This document shows, piece by piece, positions 9,294 to 19,533 of a stretch of 64,000 bases of DNA. The notes beneath the pieces were generated by a model. It was not told the origin of the DNA, searched no databases, and saw only the letters and a list, made by a program, of their open reading frames with translations. Source of the DNA: JBHYGK01 sp051859045. Its GTDB lineage: Bacteria; Pseudomonadota; Gammaproteobacteria; Xanthomonadales; Xanthomonadaceae. The translations under genes were made by a program, and so were the position numbers. Position 1 is the stretch's first letter, and each line of letters begins with the position of its first letter. Where the stretch lies: NCBI GenBank assembly GCA_051859045.1, contig JBHYGK010000059.1:1-64000 (forward strand), in the 5' to 3' direction.

Positions 9294-9821
9294 ATGTCCT
9301 CGATCCTGCGCACGTCCCTGCTCGCCGCCTCCCTCGCCGTCGCCTCGCTCGCCGTCGCCCCGTCGGCCTTCGCCGACAACCACGGCGCCCACGCCGCCCA
9401 GGCCACCGAGACCAAGACGGTCGTCGAGATCGCCGCCGGCAACCCGGACTTCTCGACCCTCGTCGCCGCCGTGCAGGCCGCCGGCCTGGCCGAGACCCTC
9501 TCCGGCGAGGGCCCGTTCACCATCTTCGCCCCGACCAACGCCGCGTTCGCCGCGCTGCCGGCCGGCACCGTCGAGAACCTGCTCAAGCCCGAGAACAAGG
9601 ACCAGCTGGTCGCGATCCTGACCTACCACGTCGTGCCGGGCCGCGTGCTCGCCGCCGACGTCGTCGGCCTCGACACCGCCGCCACCGTCAACGGCGCCTC
9701 GGTCGACATCACCGTCGAGGGCACCAGCGTCAAGGTCGACAACGCCAACGTGACCGCCACCGACATCCAGGGCAGCAACGGCGTCATCCACGTCATCGAC
9801 GCGGTGATCCTCCCGCAGTAA
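9294..9821 (+). CDS. Exported fasciclin (FAS1) domain protein
   Basis: Secreted or periplasmic 175-aa protein. The signal peptide ends at SAFA-DN and a single FAS1 domain covers about residues 40-175. Typical blocks are visible: FSTLVAAVQAAGL, GPFTIFAPTNAAFAALP, ILTYHVVPGRV and the closing NGVIHVIDAVILP. FAS1 domains mediate adhesion or stress-related surface functions. A TTGGAG ribosome site lies 7 bases before the ATG. The gene stands alone, with an unusual tandem repeat upstream and a clear intrinsic terminator downstream. Confidence 0.93.
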   Translation: MSSILRTSLLAASLAVASLAVAPSAFADNHGAHAAQATETKTVVEIAAGNPDFSTLVAAVQAAGLAETLSGEGPFTIFAPTNAAFAALPAGTVENLLKPENKDQLVAILTYHVVPGRVLAADVVGLDTAATVNGASVDITVEGTSVKVDNANVTATDIQGSNGVIHVIDAVILPQ

Positions 9822-9865
9822 GCGCTTCGCCGGCGCGGCGGCTCATCGGGCGCCGCGCCGATTCC

Positions 9866-9902
9866 AACGCCGTCCCTCTCCCGGGGGGACGGCGTTTTTT
9901 TT
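9866..9902 (+). terminator. Intrinsic terminator of the fasciclin gene
   Basis: Perfect 10-bp stem (9866-9875 with 9887-9896) followed by a run of eight T (9895-9902), 45 bp after the fasciclin stop. This is the best canonical rho-independent terminator in the window. Confidence 0.9.
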
Positions 9903-9981
9903 GGCGGGGCCCGAGTGGATGGGCGCCGCGCCCCGCCGGGGGGACACTCGCGACTCCCCTGCCCGACCGCGGAGCCCGACC

Positions 9982-10230
9982 ATGCGCCTGACGCCGATCC
10001 TCCTCGCCGCCGCCGTGGCGGCCACCGCCGCGCTCGCCCCCGCGCGCGCCGCCGCCTCCGCGATCGACACCGACGCGCCGGGCCGCGAGACCCGCGCCAG
10101 CGCCACCGAGTACATCATCCTGCTGTTCGGCGGCGCGCCGCCGACGCCCCAGGGCGGCGGAGGCAGCGACACGACCGACCGCCATCCTCGCCCGACGCCC
10201 GCCCCCGAGGCGCCGAAGCCCAAGGGCTGA
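9982..10230 (+). CDS. Small exported protein of unknown function
   Basis: 82-aa protein with an N-terminal signal peptide (MRLTPILLAAAVAATAALAP, cleavage near ARA-AA). It continues with a short hydrophobic patch (EYIILLFGG) and a Pro/Gly-rich charged tail ending PKPKG. The start is the ATG after a GGAG element. No family is recognised. It follows the fasciclin terminator and precedes a convergent gene, so it is probably monocistronic. Confidence 0.6.
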   Translation: MRLTPILLAAAVAATAALAPARAAASAIDTDAPGRETRASATEYIILLFGGAPPTPQGGGGSDTTDRHPRPTPAPEAPKPKG

Positions 10231-10259
10231 GCCCGGCCCGCGGGCGTCCGCGCGGCGCG

Positions 10260-12740
10260 TCAGCCCTGCAGCGCGAAGCGCTGCAGCCGCGCGCGCTCGC
10301 GCCACGCCGCCTGCCGCAGCAGGTGGCCGGCGGCGGCGATGCCGCTGCGCCACGCCTGTTCGATCGCGTCGTCCGGCGCCGCGTCCGCGCGCCAGCCGAT
10401 CGCATCGCCGGCCACCGCCAGCGCGAGCCCGGGCACGAACGCGGCGCCATCGATGCCGCGCAGCGGGCGCGCGTAGCGCCAGCGGTGCGCGCGCGCCTCC
10501 AGCACCACGCCCGGGTCGAGGCCCGAGGCCTCGAGGAAGGCCTCGAGCAGCAGCGGCGCGATGGCCTCCGGCGACTCCTCGAGCATGGCCTGGCTCCAGT
10601 CCTCGCGGGCGTGCAGCACCCAGTGCCCGGCGTCGGCGCGGCCGGGCTTGGAGGCCTCGCGCACGGCCTGCGCCAGCGGCCCCGACGCGGGCCGCAGCAC
10701 GTCCACGCCGAGCCCCGCGTCCGCCCCCGGCACCAGCCGCACCAGCCCGGCCATGCACGGCGCGTGGCGCACGTGGTCGAGCGCGGCGTCCAGCGCCGCC
10801 AGCGGCGCGCCCTCGGCATGCGCGGCCACCAGCTCCTCGGCCAGCAGCGCGCGCGCCTGCGGCGCCGGCACCGCCAGCACCAGCGCATCGGCCTCGGCCA
10901 GCACCGCGCCCTCGGCATCGAGCGCGATCCAGCGCCCGCCGGCGTGGCGCAGTCGCGCCACCGCCACGCCCCAGCGCGGCGCGAGGCCGGCCAGCTGGCG
11001 CTCCACCAGCGCGTTCATGCCCGGCACGCCGACCCAGCCCGCGTCCTCGCGCGCAGCCGCCGCGCCGGCCCGCGGCGCCGCGCGCGGCGTCCAGCGCGCG
11101 CAGGCGCCCGCATCGGCCCAGCCCTCCAGCAGGCGCGCGAAGGCCGGATCCCGGGCGCGCAGCGACGCCGCGCCGTGGTCGAAGCCGCCGGCCTCGCCGC
11201 GGCGCGTGCTCATCCGCCCGCCAGGGCCGCGGCCCTTGTCGAGCACCTCGACCGGCCAGCCCTGCGCGGCGAGCGCGCGCGCGGCGCTGGCGCCGGCGAA
11301 GCCCGCGCCCACCACCAGCGCCGAGGGCGCGGGCTGGCGCGCCACCCGGGCGCCGTACGCCGGCAGGTCGAGCCGCGCCGCGTGCTGGGCCACGGGCCGC
11401 GGGCGCAGCGTGCCGAGCACCGGCACCTCCGGCGCGAACGGCCGGTCGAACAGGCCCAGGCACCACAGCAGCCCGCCGTAGGACCCCGGCTCGTGGCCAT
11501 CCAGCGCCAGCGCGTGGTTGAGCCAGACCAGCCGGCGCAGCGCCTCCCGACCCGAGGCCGACCACGGCACCAGCGCCTTGCCCCAGGTCATGCGCAGGTT
11601 GTTGTGCAGCTCGCCGTGGCGCAGCAGCGAGGCCTGCGCAAGGTCCCACAGGCGCTCGCCGCTGCGCGCATCCCACAGCGCGTCGTCGGGGCGCCAGTGC
11701 GGGCGGCGGTCGCCGGCATGCGCGTCGAGCGTGGCGCGCGCCCAGTCCGGCAGCGCTTCCATCGCCTCGGGATCGGGCACGTGGAAGCACCAGTGCCAGG
11801 CCAGCTCGCGCCAGACCCAGAGCTCGTCGATGAACTTCTCCGCGCCGGGCCCGCCGATCGCGCGCGCCTCGCGCAGCAGCCGCCACGGCGAGACGTGGCC
11901 ATGGTGCAGGTAGCCCGAGAGCCGCGACACGCCGGCCGGCGGCGCGGTCGCGGCGTCGTTGCGGGTGCGGTCGTAGGCGCGCAGCCCGCCGCGCTTGAAC
12001 GCCTCCCAGCGCGCGTAGCCCGCGCGGCTGCCGCCCTCGGCGTCGGCCACCGGCGGCAGCGCGTGGTCGATCGAACAAGCGGCGATCGCCGCGTCGAGGT
12101 CGACGCGCGCCCAGTCCAGCGGCGCGAAGCCGGGATCGCCGGCCCACGGCGCATGCCGCACCGGCGTCGCGGGCCAGGCCGCGTCCACCCGCGCCTCGAA
12201 GGCGCGCTGGTGCTGCTGGCGGAAGGCGAACGCGCGCTCGGGACGCCGCGCGGACGCGCGCATCGGCACCACGCACGAGGCGTCGACCGCGAGCGCGAGG
12301 CAGCCCGCGCGCGCCGCCCAGGCCGCGCGCCAGCGCGTGAACGGCGGCACCGGCCGGTCCTCGCAGACGAAGGCCGCGGCGCGCGCCAGCAGCCCCGCCA
12401 GCGGGCTCGGCGTGGCCGGATCCTCCGGCAGCCACAGCACGTGGCGGATGCCGCGCGCGGCCAGCCCGGCCGCGGCGTCGCGCGCGCCCTCGAGGATGAA
12501 GGCGTGGTGGCGGTCGGCGTTGAAGCGGTGCGCGCCGCCGAGGCCCTGGTAGACCAGCACCGGGCGGTCGAGCGCGTCGGCCAGCGCGAGCGCGGCGTCG
12601 AGCGCGGGCTGGTCGTGGTCGCGCACCGCGTGGTGCATCCACAGCAGCACGAACTCGCCGTCGGCGCGCGGCGGCAAGGCATTGAGCGCGCGGCTGCGCT
12701 CGGCGAGATGGGGGGGCAGCGGCGGGAGGGCGGTCGTCAT
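10260..12740 (-). CDS. Class II photolyase-like / renalase-like FAD oxidoreductase fusion
   Basis: 826-aa protein of two complete flavoprotein halves. Residues 1-465 resemble class II CPD photolyases: antenna-domain start FVLLWMHHAVRDHDQPALD, then RLSGYLHHGHVSPWRLL, EKFIDELWVWRELAWHWCFH and HNNLRMTWGKALVPW, the FAD and DNA-binding core. Residues 473-826 form a renalase-like NAD(P)/FAD amine-oxidase domain with dinucleotide motif VVGAGFAGASAARAL and RGPGGRMSTRR. The linker is short (about 460-472) and no stop or frameshift lies between. The first half would repair UV dimers in light; the second may recycle or supply reduced flavin, which is inference. Single gene; the fused arrangement is uncommon. 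Confidence 0.85.
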   Translation of the reverse strand: MTTALPPLPPHLAERSRALNALPPRADGEFVLLWMHHAVRDHDQPALDAALALADALDRPVLVYQGLGGAHRFNADRHHAFILEGARDAAAGLAARGIRHVLWLPEDPATPSPLAGLLARAAAFVCEDRPVPPFTRWRAAWAARAGCLALAVDASCVVPMRASARRPERAFAFRQQHQRAFEARVDAAWPATPVRHAPWAGDPGFAPLDWARVDLDAAIAACSIDHALPPVADAEGGSRAGYARWEAFKRGGLRAYDRTRNDAATAPPAGVSRLSGYLHHGHVSPWRLLREARAIGGPGAEKFIDELWVWRELAWHWCFHVPDPEAMEALPDWARATLDAHAGDRRPHWRPDDALWDARSGERLWDLAQASLLRHGELHNNLRMTWGKALVPWSASGREALRRLVWLNHALALDGHEPGSYGGLLWCLGLFDRPFAPEVPVLGTLRPRPVAQHAARLDLPAYGARVARQPAPSALVVGAGFAGASAARALAAQGWPVEVLDKGRGPGGRMSTRRGEAGGFDHGAASLRARDPAFARLLEGWADAGACARWTPRAAPRAGAAAAREDAGWVGVPGMNALVERQLAGLAPRWGVAVARLRHAGGRWIALDAEGAVLAEADALVLAVPAPQARALLAEELVAAHAEGAPLAALDAALDHVRHAPCMAGLVRLVPGADAGLGVDVLRPASGPLAQAVREASKPGRADAGHWVLHAREDWSQAMLEESPEAIAPLLLEAFLEASGLDPGVVLEARAHRWRYARPLRGIDGAAFVPGLALAVAGDAIGWRADAAPDDAIEQAWRSGIAAAGHLLRQAAWRERARLQRFALQG

Positions 12741-12814
12741 GCGGCGATCATCGCCGCGATCGCGTGCAGGCGGGGCGATGCGCGGCGGCCCCGCGCGGCG
12801 GGGCCCGGATGCAC

Positions 12815-12844
12815 GAAGGCCCCGGGGGTGAGCCCGGGGCCTTC
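12815..12844 (-). terminator. Hairpin downstream of the first csp gene
   Basis: Perfect 12-bp inverted repeat (12815-12826 and 12833-12844, 6-nt loop) about 30 bp after the csp stop. It lacks a T-tract. Confidence 0.5.
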
Positions 12845-12875
12845 GCGGTCGCTCGGCGTCAAATGCCGCCAGCGA

Positions 12876-13085
12876 TCACAGCGGGGTCACTTCCTCGGCC
12901 TGCAGGCCCTTCTGGCCCTGGACGACCTTGAAGGAGACCTTCTGGCCTTCCTGGAGGGACTTGAAGCCCGTGCCCTGGATGGCGCGGAAGTGCACGAACA
13001 CGTCCTCGCCGTTATCGCGGCTGATGAAGCCAAAACCCTTGGCGTCGTTGAACCACTTGACGGTACCGACCTGATGCTCCGACAT
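12876..13085 (-). CDS. CspA-family cold-shock protein (copy 1)
   Basis: 69-aa single-stranded nucleic-acid chaperone with one cold-shock domain. RNP1 is KGFGFISRDNG and RNP2 is DVFVHF, with the usual GTVKWFNDAKG start. An AGGAG ribosome site stands 6-7 bases before the ATG. It is nearly identical to a second copy at 21863-22072, differing near the N-terminus (EHQV against DRQI) and at the last residue. A long upstream gap may hold a cold-responsive leader. Confidence 0.95.
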   Translation of the reverse strand: MSEHQVGTVKWFNDAKGFGFISRDNGEDVFVHFRAIQGTGFKSLQEGQKVSFKVVQGQKGLQAEEVTPL

Positions 13086-13436
13086 GACTCACTCCTGACA
13101 CGACCTACGATGGATGAAGACCCCGCGGGATGCGGGCTTGCTGCGGATCGCGGGGAGCGGCACGGCCGGCGTCGACGGCCTCGCATCGAGGCGTCGCATC
13201 CACCTGGCCTGCTCCCCAGCAGACGCGGCGACTTGACCATAACAAAGGGTCATGCCATTTGCGAGGCGCGCGCGCCGGGCCCTGCATCGTCCATGATGAC
13301 GACCCGCAAGGCGCTGGAACGCAGCCCGCGCGCGGCGCAGGCCATGCGCGGGCGCCACCGGGCATGACCTCGGGCCCATGCACTCCGCCCCCCGCGGGCC
13401 CCACCCTGCCCCCGATCCCCCACGAGGACCCGCCGC
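13086..13436. other. Divergent intergenic region, csp and DUF456 gene
   Basis: 351-bp gap between divergent starts. No supported gene was found. It contains one AT-richer island with a short inverted repeat at 13233-13252 and probably the csp 5' leader; the right part is plain high-GC sequence. Confidence 0.5.
13233..13252. promoter_or_regulatory. Possible promoter/operator with TGACC/GGTCA inverted repeat
   Basis: TTGACC at 13233 reads into an AT-rich spacer and ends with GGTCA at 13248-13252, giving 5-bp inverted arms around 9 bp. It is the only AT-rich island in this gap. It could serve csp (leftward) or the DUF456 gene (rightward, TTGACC as a -35). Motif evidence only. Confidence 0.3.
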
Positions 13437-13925
13437 ATGGACACCGCCACCGCCCTCTACATCCTCGCCGGCGTGCTGGTCGCCGTCGGCGTGCTCGGCG
13501 TGGTGCTGCCGGTGCTGCCCGGCCTGCCGCTGGCCTTCGCCGGCATGCTGCTCGCGGCCTGGGTCGGCGACTTCGCCCACGTCGGCGGCTGGACGATCGG
13601 CGTGCTGGCCGCGCTCACGGTGCTCGGCCTCGGCGTCGACGCGATCGCCGGGCTGCTCGGCGCGCAGCGGGTCGGCGCGAGCCGGCTGGCGATCGTCGGC
13701 GCCGCGATCGGCGCGATCGTCGGCCTGTTCTTCGGCCTGCCCGGCCTGATCCTGGGCCCCTTCGTCGGCGCCTTCGCCGGCGAGTACGCGCAGGAGCGCA
13801 AGACCCGCCAGGCCGCCAAGGTCGGCGTCGCGACCTGGCTGGGCATGGTGTTCGGCGCGGTGTTCAAGCTCGCGATCGCCTTCGTGATGCTGGGCGTGTT
13901 CGCGTTCGCGCTCGTCGTGGCGTGA
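13437..13925 (+). CDS. DUF456 family membrane protein
   Basis: 162-aa integral inner-membrane protein. Several hydrophobic helices are visible (VLVAVGVLGVVLPVLPGLPL, LAALTVLGLGVDAIAGLLGA, GAAIGAIVGLFFGLPGLILG and a C-terminal helix). The Gly/Pro-rich repeated helices and the GPFVGAFAGEY motif are typical of DUF456. Function is unknown. Single gene that ends in a convergent hairpin shared with the GST gene. Confidence 0.88.
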   Translation: MDTATALYILAGVLVAVGVLGVVLPVLPGLPLAFAGMLLAAWVGDFAHVGGWTIGVLAALTVLGLGVDAIAGLLGAQRVGASRLAIVGAAIGAIVGLFFGLPGLILGPFVGAFAGEYAQERKTRQAAKVGVATWLGMVFGAVFKLAIAFVMLGVFAFALVVA

Positions 13926-13956
13926 GGCCACGGGCGTGGTCGGCGCGCCCGTGGCC
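13926..13956. terminator. Bidirectional hairpin between DUF456 gene and GST
   Basis: 11-bp perfect arms (13926-13936 and 13946-13956) with a 9-nt loop, filling the gap between two convergent genes. It starts right after the DUF456 stop codon. No T-tract. Confidence 0.5.
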
Positions 13957-13976
13957 CCCGGCTCAGCCGGCGCGGT

Positions 13977-14612
13977 TCAGGCCCACTCGGTGAGCCCCTC
14001 GCGGGCGTAGAGCGTGGCGAACGACGGCCGCGCCTTCATCCGCGCCGCGAACGCCGCCAGGTGCGGCCAGCCGGTGGCCGGGCGCGGCATGTTGCGCGAC
14101 CAGCGCATCAGCATGCACAGCATGAAGTCCGCCGCGGTCGGGCCCTCGTCGCCGAGCAGCCAGGCGCGGCCGTCGGCGAAGTGCGCCTCGAACCGGTCCC
14201 AGCCCGCCTCGATCTTCGCGCGCGCGGCGTCCTTCGCCGCGTCGGCGCAGGCCTCGCCCGCGGCCTCGGCGGGATAGAACCAGGTGCGGAACGCGGGCTG
14301 CACGGCGTGCGCCAAGTGCAGCATCCACTGGTAGTAGGCGAAGCGCTGCGGGCTCGACGGCGCCGGCGCGAGCCCGGCGGCCGGGTACGCGTCGGCGATG
14401 CCGAGCGCCAGCGCCGCGGCCTCGAAGGCCGGCACGCCGTCGGTGACCAGGGTCGGCACGACGCCGTTGGGATTGAGCGCGAGGTACTCCGGGCGCTTGT
14501 GCTCGCCGGCGGCCAGGTCGAGCTTGACCAGCTGGTGCGGTGCGTCGGCCTCGATCAGCAGCCAGTGGACGACGAGGGCGGCGGTGCCCGGGGCGTAATA
14601 CAGGGTGTGCAT
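13977..14612 (-). CDS. Glutathione S-transferase family protein
   Basis: 211-aa GST. The N-terminal thioredoxin-like domain begins HTLYYAPGTAALVVHWLLIE and carries the glutathione-binding cis-Pro segment NPNGVVPTL; the C-terminal all-helical domain holds ADFMLCMLMRW. It is predicted to conjugate glutathione to electrophiles; the class and substrate cannot be set from sequence alone. It lies 30 bp downstream of uup on the same strand and may be co-transcribed with it. Confidence 0.88.
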   Translation of the reverse strand: MHTLYYAPGTAALVVHWLLIEADAPHQLVKLDLAAGEHKRPEYLALNPNGVVPTLVTDGVPAFEAAALALGIADAYPAAGLAPAPSSPQRFAYYQWMLHLAHAVQPAFRTWFYPAEAAGEACADAAKDAARAKIEAGWDRFEAHFADGRAWLLGDEGPTAADFMLCMLMRWSRNMPRPATGWPHLAAFAARMKARPSFATLYAREGLTEWA

Positions 14613-14642
14613 CGGTCGGACTCCTGGGTGGGTGGCGGGGGC

Positions 14643-16529
<1,887 letters not shown>

Positions 16530-16573
16530 CTTCATTCCAGTCTGGGGGGCCGCGCGCGGGACGGCGCGGCCGG

Positions 16574-16607
16574 AAAACGCGACGCCCCGCGCGGGCGCGG
16601 GGCGTCG
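16574..16607 (-). terminator. Intrinsic terminator of the fumarase gene
   Basis: 12-bp perfect stem (16580-16591 and 16596-16607) with a 4-nt loop, followed on the minus strand by CG and four T (16577-16574). It lies 30 bp after the fumarase stop and before uup. Confidence 0.75.
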
Positions 16608-16635
16608 TGGGGCACGGCCGCGGGCGCGGCGTGCG

Positions 16636-18222
16636 TCAGGCGACGACGACGGGGATCTTGCCGATCCGGGCCTGCCATTCGCGCGGGCCGGTCTGGTGCA
16701 CCGAGGTGCCCTGGCTGTCGACCGCGACGGTGACCGGCATGTCGCGCACCTCGAACTCGTAGATCGCCTCCATGCCGAGGTCGGCGAAGCCGACCACGCG
16801 CGCGGCCTTGATCGCCTTCGACACCAGGTAGGCGGCGCCGCCGACGGCCATCAGGTAGGCCGAGCCGTGCTCGCGGATGGCCTCGATGGCCACCGGGCCG
16901 CGCTCGGCCTTGCCGACCATGCCCAGCAGGCCGGTCTGGGCCAGCACCTGGCGGGTGAACTTGTCCATCCGGGTGGCGGTGGTGGGGCCGGCGGGGCCGA
17001 CGACCTCGTCGCGCACCGGGTCGACCGGGCCGACGTAGTAGATGAAGCGGCCGCGCAGGTCGACCGGCAGCGGCTCGCCGCGGTCGAGCATGTCGACGAT
17101 GCGCTTGTGCGCGGCGTCGCGGCCGGTGAGCAGCTTGCCGTTGAGCAGCAGCACCTCGCCCGGCGCCCACGACGCCACGTCGGCCTGGGTCAGCGTGTCG
17201 AGGTCCACCCGGCGGCCCTTGGAGGCGTCGTAGGTGAGCTCGGGCCAGTCGGCCAGCGAGGGCGGGTCGAGCGCGACCGGGCCGGAGCCGTCGAGGGTGA
17301 AGTGCGCATGCCGCGTGGCCGCGCAGTTGGGGATCATCGCCACCGGCAGGTTGGCCGCGTGGGTGGGCACGTCGCGCACCTTCACGTCGAGCACGGTGGT
17401 CAGGCCGCCGAGGCCCTGGGCGCCGATGCCCAGCGCGTTGACCTTGTCGTAGAGCTCCAGCCGCAGCTCCTCGGCGCGGTTGGACGCGCCGCGGGCCTTG
17501 AGGTCGGTGATGTCGATGGGCTCCATCAGCGCCTCCTTGGCCAGCAGCATCGCCTTCTCGGCGGTGCCGCCGATGCCGATGCCGAGCATGCCCGGCGGGC
17601 ACCAGCCCGCGCCCATCGTCGGCACGGTCTTGAGCACCCAGTCCACGACCGAGTCCGAGGGATTGAGCATGGCGAACTTCGACTTCGCCTCCGAGCCGCC
17701 GCCCTTGGCGGCCACGGTGACGTCCACGCTCGCGCCGGGCACGAGCTTCATGTGCACCACGGCCGGGGTGTTGTCCTTGGTGTTGGTGCGCTTGCCGGCC
17801 GGGTCGGCCAGCACGCTGGCGCGCAGCTTGTTGTCGGGGTGGTTGTAGGCCCGGCGCACGCCCTCGTTGCACATCTCCTCGATCGACAGCGTGGCGTCGG
17901 GCCAGCGCACGTCCATGCCGATCTCGAGGAAGACGGTGACGATGCCGGTGTCCTGGCAGATCGGGCGGCGGCCCTCGGCGCACATGCGCGAGTTGATGAG
18001 GATCTGCGCCATCGCGTCCTTCGCGGCCGGGGACTCCTCGCGCTCGTAGGCGGCGGCGAGGTTCCGGATGTAATCGACCGGATGGTAGTAGCTGATGTAC
18101 TGCAGCGCGTCGGCGACGGACTGGATGAAGTCGTCCTGGCGGATCTCGGTGGCGCGGATCGCGCCGTCTTGGATCGCGCCGTCTTGGATCGCGCTGTCTT
18201 GGATCGGGGTGGGCTGGCTCAC
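16636..18222 (-). CDS. Class I fumarate hydratase
   Basis: 528-aa iron-sulfur fumarase of the TCA cycle, interconverting fumarate and malate. The N-terminal alpha domain carries RRPICQDTGIVTVFLEIG and GWCPPGMLGIGIGG with cluster-ligand cysteines; CAATRHAHFTLDGSGP and the beta domain (GEVLLLNGKLLTGRDAAHKR, YYVGPVDPVRDEVVGPAGPTTATRMDKF) follow. Length and order match FumA/FumB-type single-chain enzymes. The first 25 residues contain a tandem IQDGA repeat encoded by a 15-bp DNA repeat, which looks non-essential. Monocistronic, with a terminator downstream. Class I enzymes are oxygen-sensitive. Confidence 0.95.
   Translation of the reverse strand: MSQPTPIQDSAIQDGAIQDGAIRATEIRQDDFIQSVADALQYISYYHPVDYIRNLAAAYEREESPAAKDAMAQILINSRMCAEGRRPICQDTGIVTVFLEIGMDVRWPDATLSIEEMCNEGVRRAYNHPDNKLRASVLADPAGKRTNTKDNTPAVVHMKLVPGASVDVTVAAKGGGSEAKSKFAMLNPSDSVVDWVLKTVPTMGAGWCPPGMLGIGIGGTAEKAMLLAKEALMEPIDITDLKARGASNRAEELRLELYDKVNALGIGAQGLGGLTTVLDVKVRDVPTHAANLPVAMIPNCAATRHAHFTLDGSGPVALDPPSLADWPELTYDASKGRRVDLDTLTQADVASWAPGEVLLLNGKLLTGRDAAHKRIVDMLDRGEPLPVDLRGRFIYYVGPVDPVRDEVVGPAGPTTATRMDKFTRQVLAQTGLLGMVGKAERGPVAIEAIREHGSAYLMAVGGAAYLVSKAIKAARVVGFADLGMEAIYEFEVRDMPVTVAVDSQGTSVHQTGPREWQARIGKIPVVVA
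18166..18207. repeat. 15-bp in-frame tandem repeat in the fumarase N-terminus
   Basis: Units GTCTTGGATCGCGCC (18166-18180), one with a single change (18181-18195) and a partial third (18196-18207). They encode the repeated IQDGA/IQDSA peptide before the catalytic domain. Such repeats can vary in copy number without breaking the frame. Confidence 0.85.
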
Positions 18223-18348
18223 GGCGGGCGTCGGGCGGGCGGAGGGAGGCGCATTCTAGCCCGCGGGGGCCGGAGCCGGTGGCCCACGGCTTGACCGCGA
18301 CCCGCGCGGGGCCGAGGCTTGGCATGTTCACACCGAAGGCCGATCCCG

Positions 18349-18747
18349 ATGCGCCGCACGCCCGCCCCGATCCCCACCCCGCGCCTGGCCCTCGTGCTCG
18401 CGGCCCTGCTCGCCCCCGCCGTCGCCATCGCGCAGGCCCCGGCCGCCCCGCCGGCGGCCGCCGCGACCGACGACAGCGCCGAGGCGCTGCGCGCCCGCGT
18501 GGCCCAGCTCGAGGCGGAGACCCGCGCGCAGGAGGCCCTGATCGCCGAGCGCGAGGCCGAGCGCCTGCGCCTCGAGGCCGCGCTCGCCGAGCGCGGCGCG
18601 GCGCCGGCCGAGGCGGCGGAGGGCGTCCCCGCGGACGCGTCCGCGCCTGCCTCCGCCCCGGCCGACACCGCCCCCGCCGCCGAGGCCACGCCTCCGGCCG
18701 CGGATGCCGCCGCCCCGCCCGAGCCCCAGGCCGACGCCGAGGGCTGA
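18349..18747 (+). CDS. Exported coiled-coil protein, Ala/Pro-rich
   Basis: 132-aa protein. The chosen ATG gives a signal peptide (RLALVLAALLAPAVAIAQA). A short coiled coil spans about residues 40-85 (SAEALRARVAQLEAETRAQE, then EREAERLRLEAALAER), followed by a disordered Ala/Pro/Glu tail. No catalytic motif. An upstream in-frame ATG at 18319 would block the signal peptide with extra charges and is not favoured. Function unknown; a periplasmic structural or scaffold role is possible. Confidence 0.6.
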   Translation: MRRTPAPIPTPRLALVLAALLAPAVAIAQAPAAPPAAAATDDSAEALRARVAQLEAETRAQEALIAEREAERLRLEAALAERGAAPAEAAEGVPADASAPASAPADTAPAAEATPPAADAAAPPEPQADAEG

Positions 18748-18760
18748 GCCCGCGCGGGGC

Positions 18761-19462
18761 TCAGCCCCGCGCCGCGTCCGGCTCGCCGGACGCCGCCGCC
18801 GCGCGGAGCGCGGCGTGGTGATGCACGTGGACGCCCTGCCCCTCCGCGCCGCACAGCGCGGCGAGCGCCCGCCCGACCTCGGCCGCGGGGATCGAGCGGT
18901 AGCGCGCCAGCCCGCCGCGCAGCAGCGGATCGATCCATGGCGCCAGCCGCTGGCCCAGCGCCTCCGCCGGGCGATGCTCCTCGCGCGCCCCGCGCAGCAG
19001 CCCGGGCCGCAGCACGTCCACCCGGCGGAAGCCCAGCGCGGCGACGCCCGCCTCCGCCTCGCCCTTGGTGCGCAGGTACAGCCCCCGCGCGCCGGCATCC
19101 GCGCCCACCGAGGAGACCAGCAGCGCCTGCGGCGCCCCCGCGGCGCGGCCCAGCGCGGCGGCCGCCAGCACCAGGTCGCGGTCGATCGCGATGAAGGCCG
19201 CGTCCGAGCCCGCCGCGCGGCGCGTGGTGCCCAGCGCGATCGCCACCGCCGCGGGCGCCTCGCCGTCCAGCGCGGCGTCGATCGCGCGCGCCAGCGCGGG
19301 GCCGGCATCGCCCAGGGCCAGCGGCACGAGGCCGGGCGCGGCGGAGGCCGGGGGCCGGCGCATCGGCGCGACGACGCGCCAGCCGCGCGCGTGCAGCGCG
19401 CCCAGGGCGTGGCCACCGACGAGGCCGGTGGCGCCGAACAGCAGGAGCGTGCTCGAGGTCAT
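18761..19462 (-). CDS. NAD(P)-binding atypical SDR-like protein
   Basis: 233-aa Rossmann protein starting STLLLFGATGLVGGHALGAL (GATGLVG dinucleotide motif), with LLVSSVGADAGARGLYLRTKGEAE containing a Y-x-x-x-K pair. It resembles small NAD(P)H-binding oxidoreductases of the YbjT/Tic62/HTATIP2-like group, which often act as sensors or weak reductases. It lacks a long substrate domain. The start at 19462 gives the expected beta-alpha-beta N-terminus. Divergent from pldA. The tail is Ala-rich. Confidence 0.82.
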   Translation of the reverse strand: MTSSTLLLFGATGLVGGHALGALHARGWRVVAPMRRPPASAAPGLVPLALGDAGPALARAIDAALDGEAPAAVAIALGTTRRAAGSDAAFIAIDRDLVLAAAALGRAAGAPQALLVSSVGADAGARGLYLRTKGEAEAGVAALGFRRVDVLRPGLLRGAREEHRPAEALGQRLAPWIDPLLRGGLARYRSIPAAEVGRALAALCGAEGQGVHVHHHAALRAAAASGEPDAARG

Positions 19463-19533
19463 GCCACAGCCTAGCAACCCGCGCCGGCGGCGGCGCGGGT
19501 ATGCTCGCCCGCCGTCCCCGCGAGAGCCCCCGC

